A DNA stretch of 64,000 nucleotides, from the NCBI RefSeq assembly GCF_001425205.1, contig NZ_LMDW01000020.1, positions 398,183-462,182 on the forward strand. The letters run 5' to 3'. The notes beneath the pieces are model-generated. The model was not told the origin of the DNA, did not search any database, and was given only the letters and a program-made list of their open reading frames with translations. Shown in pieces: positions 19,214 to 27,937 of the stretch. This stretch comes from Variovorax sp. Root411. GTDB taxonomy: Bacteria; Pseudomonadota; Gammaproteobacteria; Burkholderiales; Burkholderiaceae_C. The first letter of the stretch is position 1, and each line of letters starts with the position of its first letter. The translations under genes were made by a program, and so were the position numbers.

Positions 19214-20692
19214 ATGATTTCTTCCGAACTTCTCCCGATCTGCATCGCAGGCGAATGGCGCCTGGGCGGCGGCGACGTGTACGAGAGCTTTTATCCGGCC
19301 ACCGGCGAACCCATCGCGCGCCTGAAGGCCGCGAGCCTCGCCGATGTCGAGGAGGCCATCACCCGTGCCGACCATGCGTTCCGCACCAGCGGCTGGGCCC
19401 AGCGCCTGCCGCACGAGCGCGCCGCCGTGCTGCACCGCGTGGCGCAGCTGATCCGCGAAGAGGGCGAGTCGCTCGCGCAGAAGCAGCGCCTGGACAACGG
19501 CAAGCCGATCAGCGAAACGCGCAACCTCGTGGCCAGCGCCGCGGGCACTTTCCAGTTCTTCGCGGCAGCGCTCGAGACGCTGGAAGAAACCATCACCCCT
19601 TCGCGCGGCGCCTTCGTCACGATGAGCGTGCACGAGCCGATGGGTGTGGTCGCGGCCATCACGCCGTGGAACTCGCCCATTGCGAGCGAAGCCCAGAAGC
19701 TCGCACCCGCGCTCGCGGCCGGCAACGCGGTGGTCGTGAAGCCCGCCGAAGTCACGCCGCTGATGGCGCTGGAGCTGGCGCGCATCTGCGAGCAGGCCGG
19801 CGTGCCGAAGGGCATCGTGAGCGTGCTGCCGGGCAGGGGCTCGGTCATCGGCGATGCGATCACCAAGCATCCGCTGGTCAAACGCGTGTCGTTCACGGGT
19901 GGCACCACCACCGGCAAGCACATTGCGCACATCGCGGCCGACAAGATGATGCCGGTGTCGCTGGAGCTGGGCGGCAAGTCGCCCACCATGGTGCTCGACG
20001 ACGCAGACCTCGAGCATGCGGTGAATGGCGTGCTGTACGGAATTTTCAGTTCGTCCGGCGAGTCGTGCATCGCGGGTTCGCGCCTGTTCGTGGCGCGCGG
20101 CATCTACGACGAGTTCCTCACGCGGCTGGCCGAAGGCGCCAATGCATTGCGCGTGGGCGATCCGGCCTTGGAGCGCACGCAGATGGGGCCGCTCATCACC
20201 GCCAAGCATCGCGAGGGCATCGAGCGTTATGTGGACCTGGGTGTGTCCGAAGGCGGGCGCATCCGCACTGGTGGCGTGCGCCCGCACGGCGCCGGCTACG
20301 ACGGCGGTTATTTCTACAAGCCGACCATCATCGAAGGTCTCGACAACAGCGCGCGCATCAGCCAGGAAGAGATCTTCGGCCCGGTGCTCGTCGCGATGCC
20401 TTTCGACGATGAAGAGTCCCTGATCGCGCAGGCCAACGACAGCGTCTACGCGCTGGCCGCCGGCATCTGGAGCCGCGACTTCAAGCGCGCCTGGAAGCTC
20501 GGCCGCGCGGTGCAGGCCGGCACGGTCTGGGTCAATACCTACAAGCAGTTCTCAGTGTCCACGCCGTTCGGTGGCTGGCGCGACAGCGGCCTGGGCCGCG
20601 AGAAGGGCCGCGAAGGCATCTTCCAGTACATGGAGCAGAAGAGCATGTACTGGGGAACGAACGAACAACCTTTGCCTTGGTCACTGGGATGA
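19214..20692 (+). CDS. NAD(P)-dependent aldehyde dehydrogenase
   Basis: A 492-residue ALDH-superfamily enzyme. Catalytic residues N153 (TPWNSP), E251 (LELGGKS) and C285 (SGESC) are all present with the usual spacing. The C-terminal motif STPFGGWRDSGLGREKG is typical of betaine/hydroxymuconic-semialdehyde-type ALDHs. It starts 8 bp after the AspDH gene. In the operon it would oxidise an aldehyde produced by the ThDP enzyme or by ring cleavage to a carboxylate. The exact substrate cannot be read. The palindromic element begins 34 bp after its stop. Confidence 0.92.
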   Translation: MISSELLPICIAGEWRLGGGDVYESFYPATGEPIARLKAASLADVEEAITRADHAFRTSGWAQRLPHERAAVLHRVAQLIREEGESLAQKQRLDNGKPISETRNLVASAAGTFQFFAAALETLEETITPSRGAFVTMSVHEPMGVVAAITPWNSPIASEAQKLAPALAAGNAVVVKPAEVTPLMALELARICEQAGVPKGIVSVLPGRGSVIGDAITKHPLVKRVSFTGGTTTGKHIAHIAADKMMPVSLELGGKSPTMVLDDADLEHAVNGVLYGIFSSSGESCIAGSRLFVARGIYDEFLTRLAEGANALRVGDPALERTQMGPLITAKHREGIERYVDLGVSEGGRIRTGGVRPHGAGYDGGYFYKPTIIEGLDNSARISQEEIFGPVLVAMPFDDEESLIAQANDSVYALAAGIWSRDFKRAWKLGRAVQAGTVWVNTYKQFSVSTPFGGWRDSGLGREKGREGIFQYMEQKSMYWGTNEQPLPWSLG

Positions 20693-20725
20693 AATCCTTC
20701 GCTTCCATTTGTCGCGTTGTGCGTT

Positions 20726-20983
20726 GTTCGGGGTGCGATCACGCCGACGGGGTACCTTGCTCCGCGAATGTCCCCCGGCCTGCGGCCTCCTCCTTTATTT
20801 CGCTGCGCAAGGCACCCCGCCAGCGTGATCGTTGGACAGAGCAGTCGTTGATCGGCCAACACCACAGCCGCGCTCATCGTGCACAGGGCACCGGGTGCTC
20901 CCCGCAGCGAAATAAAGGAGGAGCCGAAGGCGGGGGACATTCGCGGAGGGGAGTACCCGGTGGCCTGTGCACGCGCCCCGAGC
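20726..20983. repeat. Nested palindromic repeat element, copy 1
   Basis: About 258 bp between the ALDH and dioxygenase genes. The outer inverted ends are GTTCGGGGTGC and GCGCCCCGAGC. The left hairpin half (20751-20814) has stem CCTTGC/GCAAGG around GAATGTCCCCCG and CTCCTCCTTTATTTCG. The right hairpin half (20892-20959) carries the same core inverted, with stem GGGTGCTCCCC/GGGGAGTACCC. An unrelated spacer of about 75 bp separates them. The same structure recurs at 31278 and 44088. The right half contains AAAGGAGGAG but too far from the next ATG to act as its ribosome site. Confidence 0.85.
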
Positions 20984-21026
20984 AAGAGCACCCGAACGAA
21001 ACAACGCAGCACAGCGAAAGCCTGAC

Positions 21027-21998
21027 ATGAGCGTACTCGGCATCGACCAGATCACCTATGGGGCAGACGACCTGCCCACCTGCCGCCGCTTCTTCGAAGA
21101 CTGGGGCCTCGCGCTCAAGTCGGAAGCGCACGACGAACTCGTCTTCGAGTGCCTCAACGGCTGCAAGGTCGTCGTTGCGGCGTTGGACAAGCCCGGCCTG
21201 CCGAGCGCGATGGAAGAGGGCCCGACGCTGCGCGAAGTGGTGTGGGGCGTGCAGAACGATGCGGACCTCGACCGCTACGCCGCCGCCATCGCTAAAGATC
21301 CGGCCTTCTTCGACAGCACCGTCGACGGCGCACGCCGCATCGGCTGCATCGACCCCAACGGCCTCGCCGTGCGCCTGCAGGTCAGCCGCAAGCATGCCGT
21401 CGACGTCGAATGCGGCGCCATGAACACCTGGAACGCCAAGCCGCGCATCAACCAGGCCGCACCCATCTACGAACGCGCGACGCCCATCGAGGTCGGCCAC
21501 GTCGTGTTCTTCGTGAGCGACGTGAAGGCCACCAGCGCGTTCTACGCGCAGCGCTTCGGCTTCGTCTCGTCCGACAGCTATCCGAACCGCGGCGCCTTCA
21601 TGCGTTGCGCGGCGGAGGGCGGCCACCACGACCTGTTCCTGCTGCAGATTCCCTCGGGCAAGCGCGGGCTCAACCACGTGGCCTTCACCGTGCGCGACAT
21701 CCACGAGGTGTTCGGCGGCGGCCTGCATTTCTCGCGCCGCGGCTGGGAAACCCAGCTCGGCCCGGGCCGTCACCCGGTGTCTTCGGCGTACTTCTGGTAC
21801 TTCAAGAACCCGGCCGGCGGATTGATCGAGTACTACGCCGACGAAGACCAGCTCACCGCCGACTGGCAGCCGCGCGAATTCGAGCCCGGCCCCACGGTGT
21901 TCGCGGAATGGGCGGTCGACGGTGGCCTCGATGGAGACACGCGCCGCCAGAAGAACGCGGAAGGCCCCAAGGGCGCTTTCCTTACCGAAAAGAAATGA
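21027..21998 (+). CDS. Two-domain VOC protein, extradiol dioxygenase type
   Basis: A 323-residue protein with two vicinal-oxygen-chelate modules. The second carries the Fe(II) ligands of type I extradiol dioxygenases: H158 (VGHVVFF), H217 (LNHVAF) and E268 (GGLIEYY), with spacing close to BphC-type enzymes. The N-terminal module (about 1-140) lacks metal ligands, as in that family. It should cleave a catechol-like ring meta to the hydroxyls. The ATG at 21027 is taken because the first VOC strand (LGIDQITYGADDL) starts there; the upstream frame belongs to the palindromic element. The next gene overlaps or nearly touches its stop. Confidence 0.82.
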   Translation: MSVLGIDQITYGADDLPTCRRFFEDWGLALKSEAHDELVFECLNGCKVVVAALDKPGLPSAMEEGPTLREVVWGVQNDADLDRYAAAIAKDPAFFDSTVDGARRIGCIDPNGLAVRLQVSRKHAVDVECGAMNTWNAKPRINQAAPIYERATPIEVGHVVFFVSDVKATSAFYAQRFGFVSSDSYPNRGAFMRCAAEGGHHDLFLLQIPSGKRGLNHVAFTVRDIHEVFGGGLHFSRRGWETQLGPGRHPVSSAYFWYFKNPAGGLIEYYADEDQLTADWQPREFEPGPTVFAEWAVDGGLDGDTRRQKNAEGPKGAFLTEKK

Positions 21999-22012
21999 CC
22001 CACCCGACCACC

Positions 22013-23008
22013 ATGCAAAGACGTTTCACCATTTCCGTCCTGTTCGCCGCGCTCACGGCCTTCGCCGTGGCCGCACCCGTGCACGCACAGCAGAGCGACG
22101 CACAGAAGCAGCTCGCCAGCGAACGCTTCACCATCGTCTCGCCGTTCCCGCCCGGCGGCCCGGTCGACACGCTGGCGCGCGTTCTCTCCGACGGTCTCGC
22201 CAAGCGCTACGGCCAGGCCGCAGTGGTCGAGAACCTCGTCGGCGCGGCCGGCAACATCGGCATCGACAAGGTCAAGCGCGCCAAGGGCGACGGCCACACG
22301 CTGCTCGTGGTGCCGGCAGGCAACCTCACGATCAACCCGACGCTGATGCCGAACTTTCCGTTCGACATCGAGAAGGACTTCGTGCCCGTCACCATGCTCG
22401 CCAAGGCGCCCAACGTGCTGGTGGCGTCGCCGTCGTCGGGCATCAAGAGCGCGAAGGAACTGGTGGCGATGGCCAAGGCCAAGCCGAACACGCTGTCGTA
22501 CGCCTCGCCGGGCGTGGGAAGCGGCCTGCACCTGGCGGGCGAGCTGTTCAAGCAGCAGGCCGGCATCGATCTGCTGCACGTGCCTTACAAGGGCACGGCG
22601 CCCGCGCTGAACGACGTGCTCGGCGGCTCGGTGCCGCTGATGTTCAGCAACCTGCCCGCGAGCATGCCCTTCATCAAGAACGGCAAGCTCGTCGCATTGG
22701 GCGTGACCGAGGCCAAGCGCAGCGCCGCCGCACCGGACATCCCGACGCTCGCGGAACAAGGCATCCAGGGCGTGACCGTGACCTCGTGGTACGGCCTGCT
22801 GGCGCCCAAGGGCACGCCGCCCGCCGTGGTCGAGCAGCTCGCGAAGGACGCGGCGCAGATGCTGGCCCAGCCCGACGTGCGCGAGAGCCTGAAGGCGCAG
22901 GGCATGACCGACGCGGCGATGAAGCCTTCCGAGTTCTCTGCGCTCATCCGCGACGAGACAGCCGTGTGGGCCAAGATCATCAAGGCTCGCAACATCGTGG
23001 CCGAGTGA
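22013..23008 (+). CDS. Bug/TTT-family periplasmic solute-binding protein
   Basis: A 331-residue TctC-like protein with a Sec signal peptide (MQRRFTISVLFAALTAFAVA, cleavage near AHA/HAQ). An alternative ATG at 21995 overlaps the previous stop as ATGA and would add six residues. Signatures are SPFPPGGPVDTLAR, ENLVGAAGNIG, HVPYKGTAPALNDVLGGSV and a terminal helix. It is the second orphan Bug receptor of the operon; again no TctA/TctB genes are near. It probably binds a second carboxylate, or the same one with another affinity. Confidence 0.88.
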   Translation: MQRRFTISVLFAALTAFAVAAPVHAQQSDAQKQLASERFTIVSPFPPGGPVDTLARVLSDGLAKRYGQAAVVENLVGAAGNIGIDKVKRAKGDGHTLLVVPAGNLTINPTLMPNFPFDIEKDFVPVTMLAKAPNVLVASPSSGIKSAKELVAMAKAKPNTLSYASPGVGSGLHLAGELFKQQAGIDLLHVPYKGTAPALNDVLGGSVPLMFSNLPASMPFIKNGKLVALGVTEAKRSAAAPDIPTLAEQGIQGVTVTSWYGLLAPKGTPPAVVEQLAKDAAQMLAQPDVRESLKAQGMTDAAMKPSEFSALIRDETAVWAKIIKARNIVAE

Positions 23009-23052
23009 GCGGCCGGCCCCCATTTATTCACCTCATCCCACGGAGGCACACC

Positions 23053-23274
23053 ATGCAACAAGACCGCTATCTCCAACCGCACCAGGCGCGCCAGCGCCCC
23101 GCGACCACCTACGAAGACCTGCTGGGCGACGTGATCGAACGCGCCTTTGCCGACGGCATCCACGACCTTGGCGGGCTGGTGCAGCGCCTGAACGACAGCG
23201 GCCTCGCCACCCCCGGCGGCCAGCCGTGGACCGAAGCGCTGTACGGCAAGGAAATGGCCGCGCTCGGCGCCTGA
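23053..23274 (+). CDS. Small recombinase-like HTH-domain protein
   Basis: A 73-residue protein starting MQQDRYLQPHQ, preceded by GGAGGC at 8 bases. The segment from YEDLLGDVIERAFADGI through LNDSGLATPGGQPWTEALYG resembles the helix-turn-helix found in serine recombinases (the ...N..G..T..G..W pattern). It is too small to be an enzyme. It sits 26 bp before the Rieske oxygenase gene, so it may be an accessory or regulatory protein for it. No catalytic Ser domain exists here. Function is unproven. Confidence 0.65.
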   Translation: MQQDRYLQPHQARQRPATTYEDLLGDVIERAFADGIHDLGGLVQRLNDSGLATPGGQPWTEALYGKEMAALGA

Positions 23275-23300
23275 GCAGAGAGGCTGAGAGAGACATCACC

Positions 23301-24323
23301 ATGACCATCGCCATCACCCCCGTCCCCGCCGACCCGGTGGACCACCTGCTCGAGATCGGCCTGAAGGATCTCTGGTACCCGATCTGCCCCTCGCACTTCA
23401 TCAAGGAGAACCCCATCTCGCTGCGCCGCCTCGGCCGCAAGCTCGCGCTGTGGCGCGACAACGAAGGCGTGCTGCATGCGCTGGAAGACCGCTGCCCGCA
23501 CCGCGGCGCGCCGCTGTCGCAGGGCGTGGTGCTCGGCGACCGGCTTTCGTGCCCCTACCACGGCGTCGAGGTGCGCCACGACGGCGTCGTCACGCGCGTG
23601 CCCGGCAGCCCGGGCTGCAAGCTGGAAGGCTCGCAGGCCACGCGGCACTTTCATGTGCAGGAGCGTGCGGGCGCCGTGTTCCTCTACAACTCGAAGGAAT
23701 CGGTCGACGTGCCGCCGCCGCTGGTGCTGCCCGAGCAGCTGACAGACGACGCCGAATACGCGAGCTTCCTCTGCTACACCGAGTGGAAGGGCGACTACCG
23801 CTATGTGCTCGACAACGTGATGGACCCGATGCACGGCACGTACCTGCACAAGCAGTCGCACTCGATGGCAGAGGGCGACTCGAGCGCCAAGTTCGGCATT
23901 CGCGCGACCGACATCGGCTTCGTGTTCGAGAAGGAAGGCCAGCGCAACGTCAACTTCGACTGGACCGAATGGGCCGACACCGGCATCCACTGGATGCGCC
24001 TCGAAATCCCGTACCCGAAGACCGGCGGCCCCGGCGGCAACTTCATCATCATCGGTGCCTTCTCGCCGATCGCGAAGGGCATGACGGCCACCTTCTTCTG
24101 GCGCGTGCGCAAGCTGCCAGCAGGGTGGGAGCGCGACACCTGGCGCTTCCTCTACAAGAACCGCCTGGAGGCGCGCCACTGGCACGTGCTGGAGCAAGAC
24201 CGCGTGATGCTCGAAGAGATGGAGCCCGACGCCAACCAGCACGAGAACCTGTACCAGCACGACCTGGGCATCGTCCGCCTGCGCCGCCACATGCGCAACC
24301 TCGCGCAGGCACAAATTGGCTAA
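23301..24323 (+). CDS. Rieske non-heme iron oxygenase, alpha subunit
   Basis: A 340-residue aromatic-ring-hydroxylating type oxygenase. The Rieske [2Fe-2S] ligands are C65-x-H67 and C84-x2-H87 (CPHRG, CPYHG). The mononuclear iron site is D175-x2-H178-x4-H183 (DPMHGTYLH). The short length and lack of a beta subunit gene point to the homomeric phthalate/vanillate/carbazole-type group, which demethylates or hydroxylates aromatic acids. Its electron donor is the reductase encoded 124 bp downstream. The ATG at 23301 starts the conserved N-terminus; the upstream frame is not coding. Substrate unknown. Confidence 0.9.
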   Translation: MTIAITPVPADPVDHLLEIGLKDLWYPICPSHFIKENPISLRRLGRKLALWRDNEGVLHALEDRCPHRGAPLSQGVVLGDRLSCPYHGVEVRHDGVVTRVPGSPGCKLEGSQATRHFHVQERAGAVFLYNSKESVDVPPPLVLPEQLTDDAEYASFLCYTEWKGDYRYVLDNVMDPMHGTYLHKQSHSMAEGDSSAKFGIRATDIGFVFEKEGQRNVNFDWTEWADTGIHWMRLEIPYPKTGGPGGNFIIIGAFSPIAKGMTATFFWRVRKLPAGWERDTWRFLYKNRLEARHWHVLEQDRVMLEEMEPDANQHENLYQHDLGIVRLRRHMRNLAQAQIG

Positions 24324-24356
24324 CCCCCAGGCTTGCCCACTTCGTGTGGCCTCCAA

Positions 24357-24408
24357 CCCCCTTGCAGGGGGCAACACCAGCGGCCCGGCAAAGCCGGTTC
24401 CGCGGTGT
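24357..24408. repeat. REP-like intercistronic hairpin pair
   Basis: Two stem-loops lie in the gap between oxygenase and reductase genes. CCCCC-TTGCA-GGGGG is at 24357-24371. An imperfect hairpin with outer arms ACACC/GGTGT and inner CCGGC/GCCGG lies at 24374-24408. The arrangement is like intercistronic repeats that tune mRNA stability. Only one copy is in the window. Confidence 0.55.
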
Positions 24409-24447
24409 TTCTGGAATGAATCCGGGTCTTTGAAGAGGTAGTTACCA

Positions 24448-25416
24448 ATGTCTTCTCCCACGCTGAACGCCCTCGTGCACACCATGCGCTACGAGGCTGA
24501 CGGCATCGTCAGCGTCGAGTTCCGGCCGGCCACGCCGGCGGTGGACTTTCCCGCCTTCGAGGCCGGCTCCCACATCGACCTGCACCTGCCCAACGGGCTG
24601 GTGCGCAGCTACTCGCTGTGCAACCCTTCGAGCGACCGCCAGCGCTACGTGGTCGGCGTGCTCAACGACCGCAAGAGCCGCGGCGGCTCGCGCTACGTGC
24701 ACCAGCAGCTGCGCGTGGGCATGACGCTGCCCATCTCTGCGCCGCGCAACAACTTCAAGCTGGAAGAGGGCGCAGAGCGTTCGGTGCTGGTGGCCGGCGG
24801 CATCGGCGTGACGCCCATCTGGTGCATGCTGCAGCGGCTGGTGGCCATCGGTAAACCTGTCGAGATCCTGTACTGCGCACGCACCCGCAAGGAGGCGGCC
24901 TTCTGCGATGCCATCGAGGCGCTGGCGAAGGAAAAGTCGGTACAGCTCACCTGGCATTTCGACGACGAGAAGGGCGTGCCGCCCGACCTCGCATCGCTGC
25001 TTGCCGGCAAGGGCGCCACCAGCCACTACTACTGCTGCGGCCCGACGCCGATGCTCGACGCTTTCGAGAAAAGCTGCGAGCAACTCGGCTACGCCAACGC
25101 GCACATCGAACGCTTTGCCGCCGTGCACGTGGAGGCGCCCAGCGCCACGCAGAGCTGCGTGGTGATGTGTGCAAAGAGCGGCAAGAGTGTCGAGGTGCCT
25201 CCGGGTAAATCGATTCTCGACAGCCTGATCGACGCCGGCCTCAACCCGGACCACAGCTGCAAGGAAGGCGTCTGCGGCGCCTGCGAGACCGCTGTGATCG
25301 AGGGCGAAATCGATCACCACGACGGCATCCTCACGAAGATCGAACGTGCGTCCAACAAGACCATGATGATCTGCGTCTCTCGCTGCAAGGGCGAGCGGCT
25401 GGTGCTGGACATCTGA
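24448..25416 (+). CDS. VanB/PDR-type oxidoreductase (oxygenase reductase)
   Basis: A 322-residue three-domain reductase. The N-terminal flavin-binding barrel has RSYSLCNPS, and the NAD domain has GGIGVTP and CGPTPM. The C-terminal plant-type [2Fe-2S] ferredoxin has C271, C276, C279 and C309. This order is that of phthalate dioxygenase reductase and VanB, which pass NADH electrons straight to the Rieske oxygenase. Its pairing with the oxygenase upstream is therefore well supported. It starts 30 bp after the hairpin pair. Confidence 0.92.
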   Translation: MSSPTLNALVHTMRYEADGIVSVEFRPATPAVDFPAFEAGSHIDLHLPNGLVRSYSLCNPSSDRQRYVVGVLNDRKSRGGSRYVHQQLRVGMTLPISAPRNNFKLEEGAERSVLVAGGIGVTPIWCMLQRLVAIGKPVEILYCARTRKEAAFCDAIEALAKEKSVQLTWHFDDEKGVPPDLASLLAGKGATSHYYCCGPTPMLDAFEKSCEQLGYANAHIERFAAVHVEAPSATQSCVVMCAKSGKSVEVPPGKSILDSLIDAGLNPDHSCKEGVCGACETAVIEGEIDHHDGILTKIERASNKTMMICVSRCKGERLVLDI

Positions 25417-25465
25417 ACAAGGCCACAACCCAAAGGCGGCCGAGAAAAACCAACCGAGACATTCA

Positions 25466-26572
25466 ATGAAAAAGTACTTGATCGCGATGGCTGCGGCCAC
25501 CGCGGCTGGCGCAGCGCTGGCCCAATCTTCCGTCACGCTCTTTGGGGTGGTCGATACAGCCGTCACCTACACCACGGGCAGCGGCGACGGTTCGGCCCAC
25601 AAGACGCAGCTGACCAACAGCGGCAACATGTTCAGCCGCCTGGGCTTTCGCGGCACCGAAGACCTCGGCGGCGGCTACTCTGCCAACTTCTGGATGGAGA
25701 TGGGCCTGCAGAACGACAGCGGGCAGGGCTTTCCGTCGAACTCGAACAACCAGGCCAGCGGCAACGGCACCGCGGGCATCCTGAGCTTCAACCGCCGCTC
25801 GACGGTGAGCCTTGCGGGCCCCTTCGGCGAAGTGCGGCTGGGGCGCGACTACGTACCGGCGTTCTGGAACACGGCGATCTTCGATCCCTTCGGCACGGGC
25901 GGCGGCATCGGCGCTAACCAGATCTATTTCTCGGGCCTCGGCGGCCTGGTGGCACCCACCGGCACGCGCGCCTCGAACAGCGTCGGCTACTTCCTGCCGG
26001 CCAATCTTGGCGGCTTCTACGGGCAGGTGATGTACGCCATGGGCGAGAACGCTTCCAACACGGTGCTGCCGAACACGCTGGTGTCGAACAAGCACGACGG
26101 CGAGCATACCGGCGCGCGCTTAGGCTACCAGAGCGGCGGACTCAACGTGGCCCTGGCCACCGGCCGCACGCGCTACGCGAGCGGCGACCTGCGCGTGACC
26201 AACCTCGGCGCGGCCTATACCTTCGATGCCTCGCTCATGAACCTCAAGCTCACGAGCGAGCTGTACAAGGAATCGAAGGGCAGCACCGACGCCAAGGGCG
26301 CACTCATCGGCTTCCAGCTGCCCATCGGACCGGGCGAGATCAAGGCCTCGTATGCACGCTACAAGCTCGAGCCCGCCAACGCGGCGCTCAAGCCCACGTC
26401 GTCGAAGCTGGCCATCGGCTACGTGCACAACCTGTCGAAGCGCACGGCGCTGTACGCCACCATCGCGCGCATCAGCAACAAGAACGGTGCCTCGCAGGCC
26501 CTGGCGGGCGCGATCACCATGCCGAACCGCGCCTCCAGCGGCACCGAGTTCGGCATGCGCCACATGTTCTAG
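25466..26572 (+). CDS. Gram-negative porin (OmpC/Omp32 type)
   Basis: A 368-residue outer membrane porin with signal peptide MKKYLIAMAAATAAGAALAQ. The start SSVTLFGVVDTAVTYTTG and LGFRGTEDLGGGYSANFWME are typical of Burkholderiales general porins. The chain ends in RHMF, with the terminal Phe needed for outer membrane assembly. It lies 49 bp after the reductase gene, in the same direction, so it probably supplies outer membrane uptake for the substrate of the operon. Anion or aromatic-acid selectivity is likely from the family but not shown. Confidence 0.92.
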   Translation: MKKYLIAMAAATAAGAALAQSSVTLFGVVDTAVTYTTGSGDGSAHKTQLTNSGNMFSRLGFRGTEDLGGGYSANFWMEMGLQNDSGQGFPSNSNNQASGNGTAGILSFNRRSTVSLAGPFGEVRLGRDYVPAFWNTAIFDPFGTGGGIGANQIYFSGLGGLVAPTGTRASNSVGYFLPANLGGFYGQVMYAMGENASNTVLPNTLVSNKHDGEHTGARLGYQSGGLNVALATGRTRYASGDLRVTNLGAAYTFDASLMNLKLTSELYKESKGSTDAKGALIGFQLPIGPGEIKASYARYKLEPANAALKPTSSKLAIGYVHNLSKRTALYATIARISNKNGASQALAGAITMPNRASSGTEFGMRHMF

Positions 26573-26614
26573 GCGCGCAGGCGCGTCATCCCCCTCACAC
26601 CGGCAGGACAGATC

Positions 26615-27937
26615 ATGCAGAGCAAGAGCAAGAACTTTCGTTGGTACGGCGTCTTCACGCTGTTCGTGATCGTTGCGATCTCCTACGTGGACCGCATCAA
26701 CATCGCAGTGCTGATCACCGATGCCGCGTTCCTGAACCACGTGGGCATCGCCGCCACCGACCGCGTGAGCCAGGGCTTCCTGGCGACGGCCTTCATGCTG
26801 GGCTATGGCGTGTCGGCCTTCGTGCTCACGCCGTTCTGCTCGGCCTTGTTCGGCGTGCGGCGCAGCCTGGTCTACGGGCTGGTCCTCTGGGGCGTGGTGA
26901 CGTGGGCCTCGCCGATGTTGCACAGCTACGGCCTGCTGCTGGCTTCGCGCGTGCTGCTGGGCGTTTCGGAGGGGCCGCTGTTCTCGCTGGCCTCGTCGTA
27001 CATCAAGGCGCATTTCCGCAGCGACGAGAACGGCAAGCCCAATGCCTTCGTCAACATGGGCACGGGGCTGGGGCTGGCCATCGGCTATCCGCTGGTGGGC
27101 TGGCTGCTCACTCGGTTCGCGTGGGACACCTCGTTCCATGTGCTCGGCGTGCTGAACATCGTGCTCGGCATTCCGCTGGTGCTGGCCTTCGTGCGCATGC
27201 CGCCCGCTCATGCCGATGGTGTCAAGCCTTCGTCGTTCGGCGAGGCGATAGCGCGCGTGGGCGGCATCGTGAAGGGTGCGCTGCACACGCGGCACCTGTT
27301 CCTCATCACGCTGCTGACCTCTGCTGCGCTGGCCTACCTCTGGGGCAGCAGCAACTGGCTGCCGACCTACCTGCGCGAGGCGCGCGGCTTCTCGATGCGC
27401 GAGATGGGGTGGCTGGCCTCGCTGCCGCAATACGCCACAGTGCTCGCGGTGTTCGTGGGCGGCGTGCTCATCGACAAGATCGAGCGCGACCGCGTGCCCT
27501 TCATCTTCATGGGCGCGAGCGCGGGCGTGGCGCTGTCGGTGCTGATGGCCATCAACGCGAGCGACCCGTATGCGGCGGCGTGCTGCCTCGTGGCGGCCAA
27601 CTTCTTCTGGGGCCTGCAGAGCCCGGCCATTCCGAGCACGGTGCAGTACGGCTCGCGGCCCGAGCACACGGCCAGTGCGTTCGGCGTGACCAATGGTGCC
27701 GGCAGCCTGGTGGCGGGCTTCATGCCGGCGCTGATGGGCGGCGTGATCAGCGCGGTGTCGCATGGTTCGGGGGCATCGGGCGCGGCCGCGGCTTCGGCCG
27801 CATCTGCATCGGGCTTCTTCGCAGGCTTCGCGCTGCTGATCGGCACACAGGTCGTGGTGTTCGGCTGCGGCTTCATGCTGTGGCTGCGCGACCGTACGCC
27901 ACCGGTGGTGGGCGTGTCTCAGTCGCAGGTTTCATAA
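26615..27937 (+). CDS. MFS transporter, anion:cation / aromatic acid type
   Basis: A 440-residue protein with about 12 transmembrane helices. The N-terminus (VAISYVDRINIAV) is typical of the ACS/phthalate permease group. The loop-2/3 motif region GYGVSAFVLTPFCSALFG and the second-half YLWGSSNWLPTYLREARGF also match. It probably imports the substrate of the upstream enzymes across the inner membrane by proton symport. It is the last gene of the operon, 42 bp after the porin. A 613-bp gap without genes follows. Confidence 0.9.
   Translation: MQSKSKNFRWYGVFTLFVIVAISYVDRINIAVLITDAAFLNHVGIAATDRVSQGFLATAFMLGYGVSAFVLTPFCSALFGVRRSLVYGLVLWGVVTWASPMLHSYGLLLASRVLLGVSEGPLFSLASSYIKAHFRSDENGKPNAFVNMGTGLGLAIGYPLVGWLLTRFAWDTSFHVLGVLNIVLGIPLVLAFVRMPPAHADGVKPSSFGEAIARVGGIVKGALHTRHLFLITLLTSAALAYLWGSSNWLPTYLREARGFSMREMGWLASLPQYATVLAVFVGGVLIDKIERDRVPFIFMGASAGVALSVLMAINASDPYAAACCLVAANFFWGLQSPAIPSTVQYGSRPEHTASAFGVTNGAGSLVAGFMPALMGGVISAVSHGSGASGAAAASAASASGFFAGFALLIGTQVVVFGCGFMLWLRDRTPPVVGVSQSQVS

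Noticed and set aside
20693-21026. Small proteins encoded in the palindromic elements
   Set aside because: Similar peptide text appears in several frames of all three copies because the DNA repeat itself is conserved; frames differ in length and have no consistent starts.
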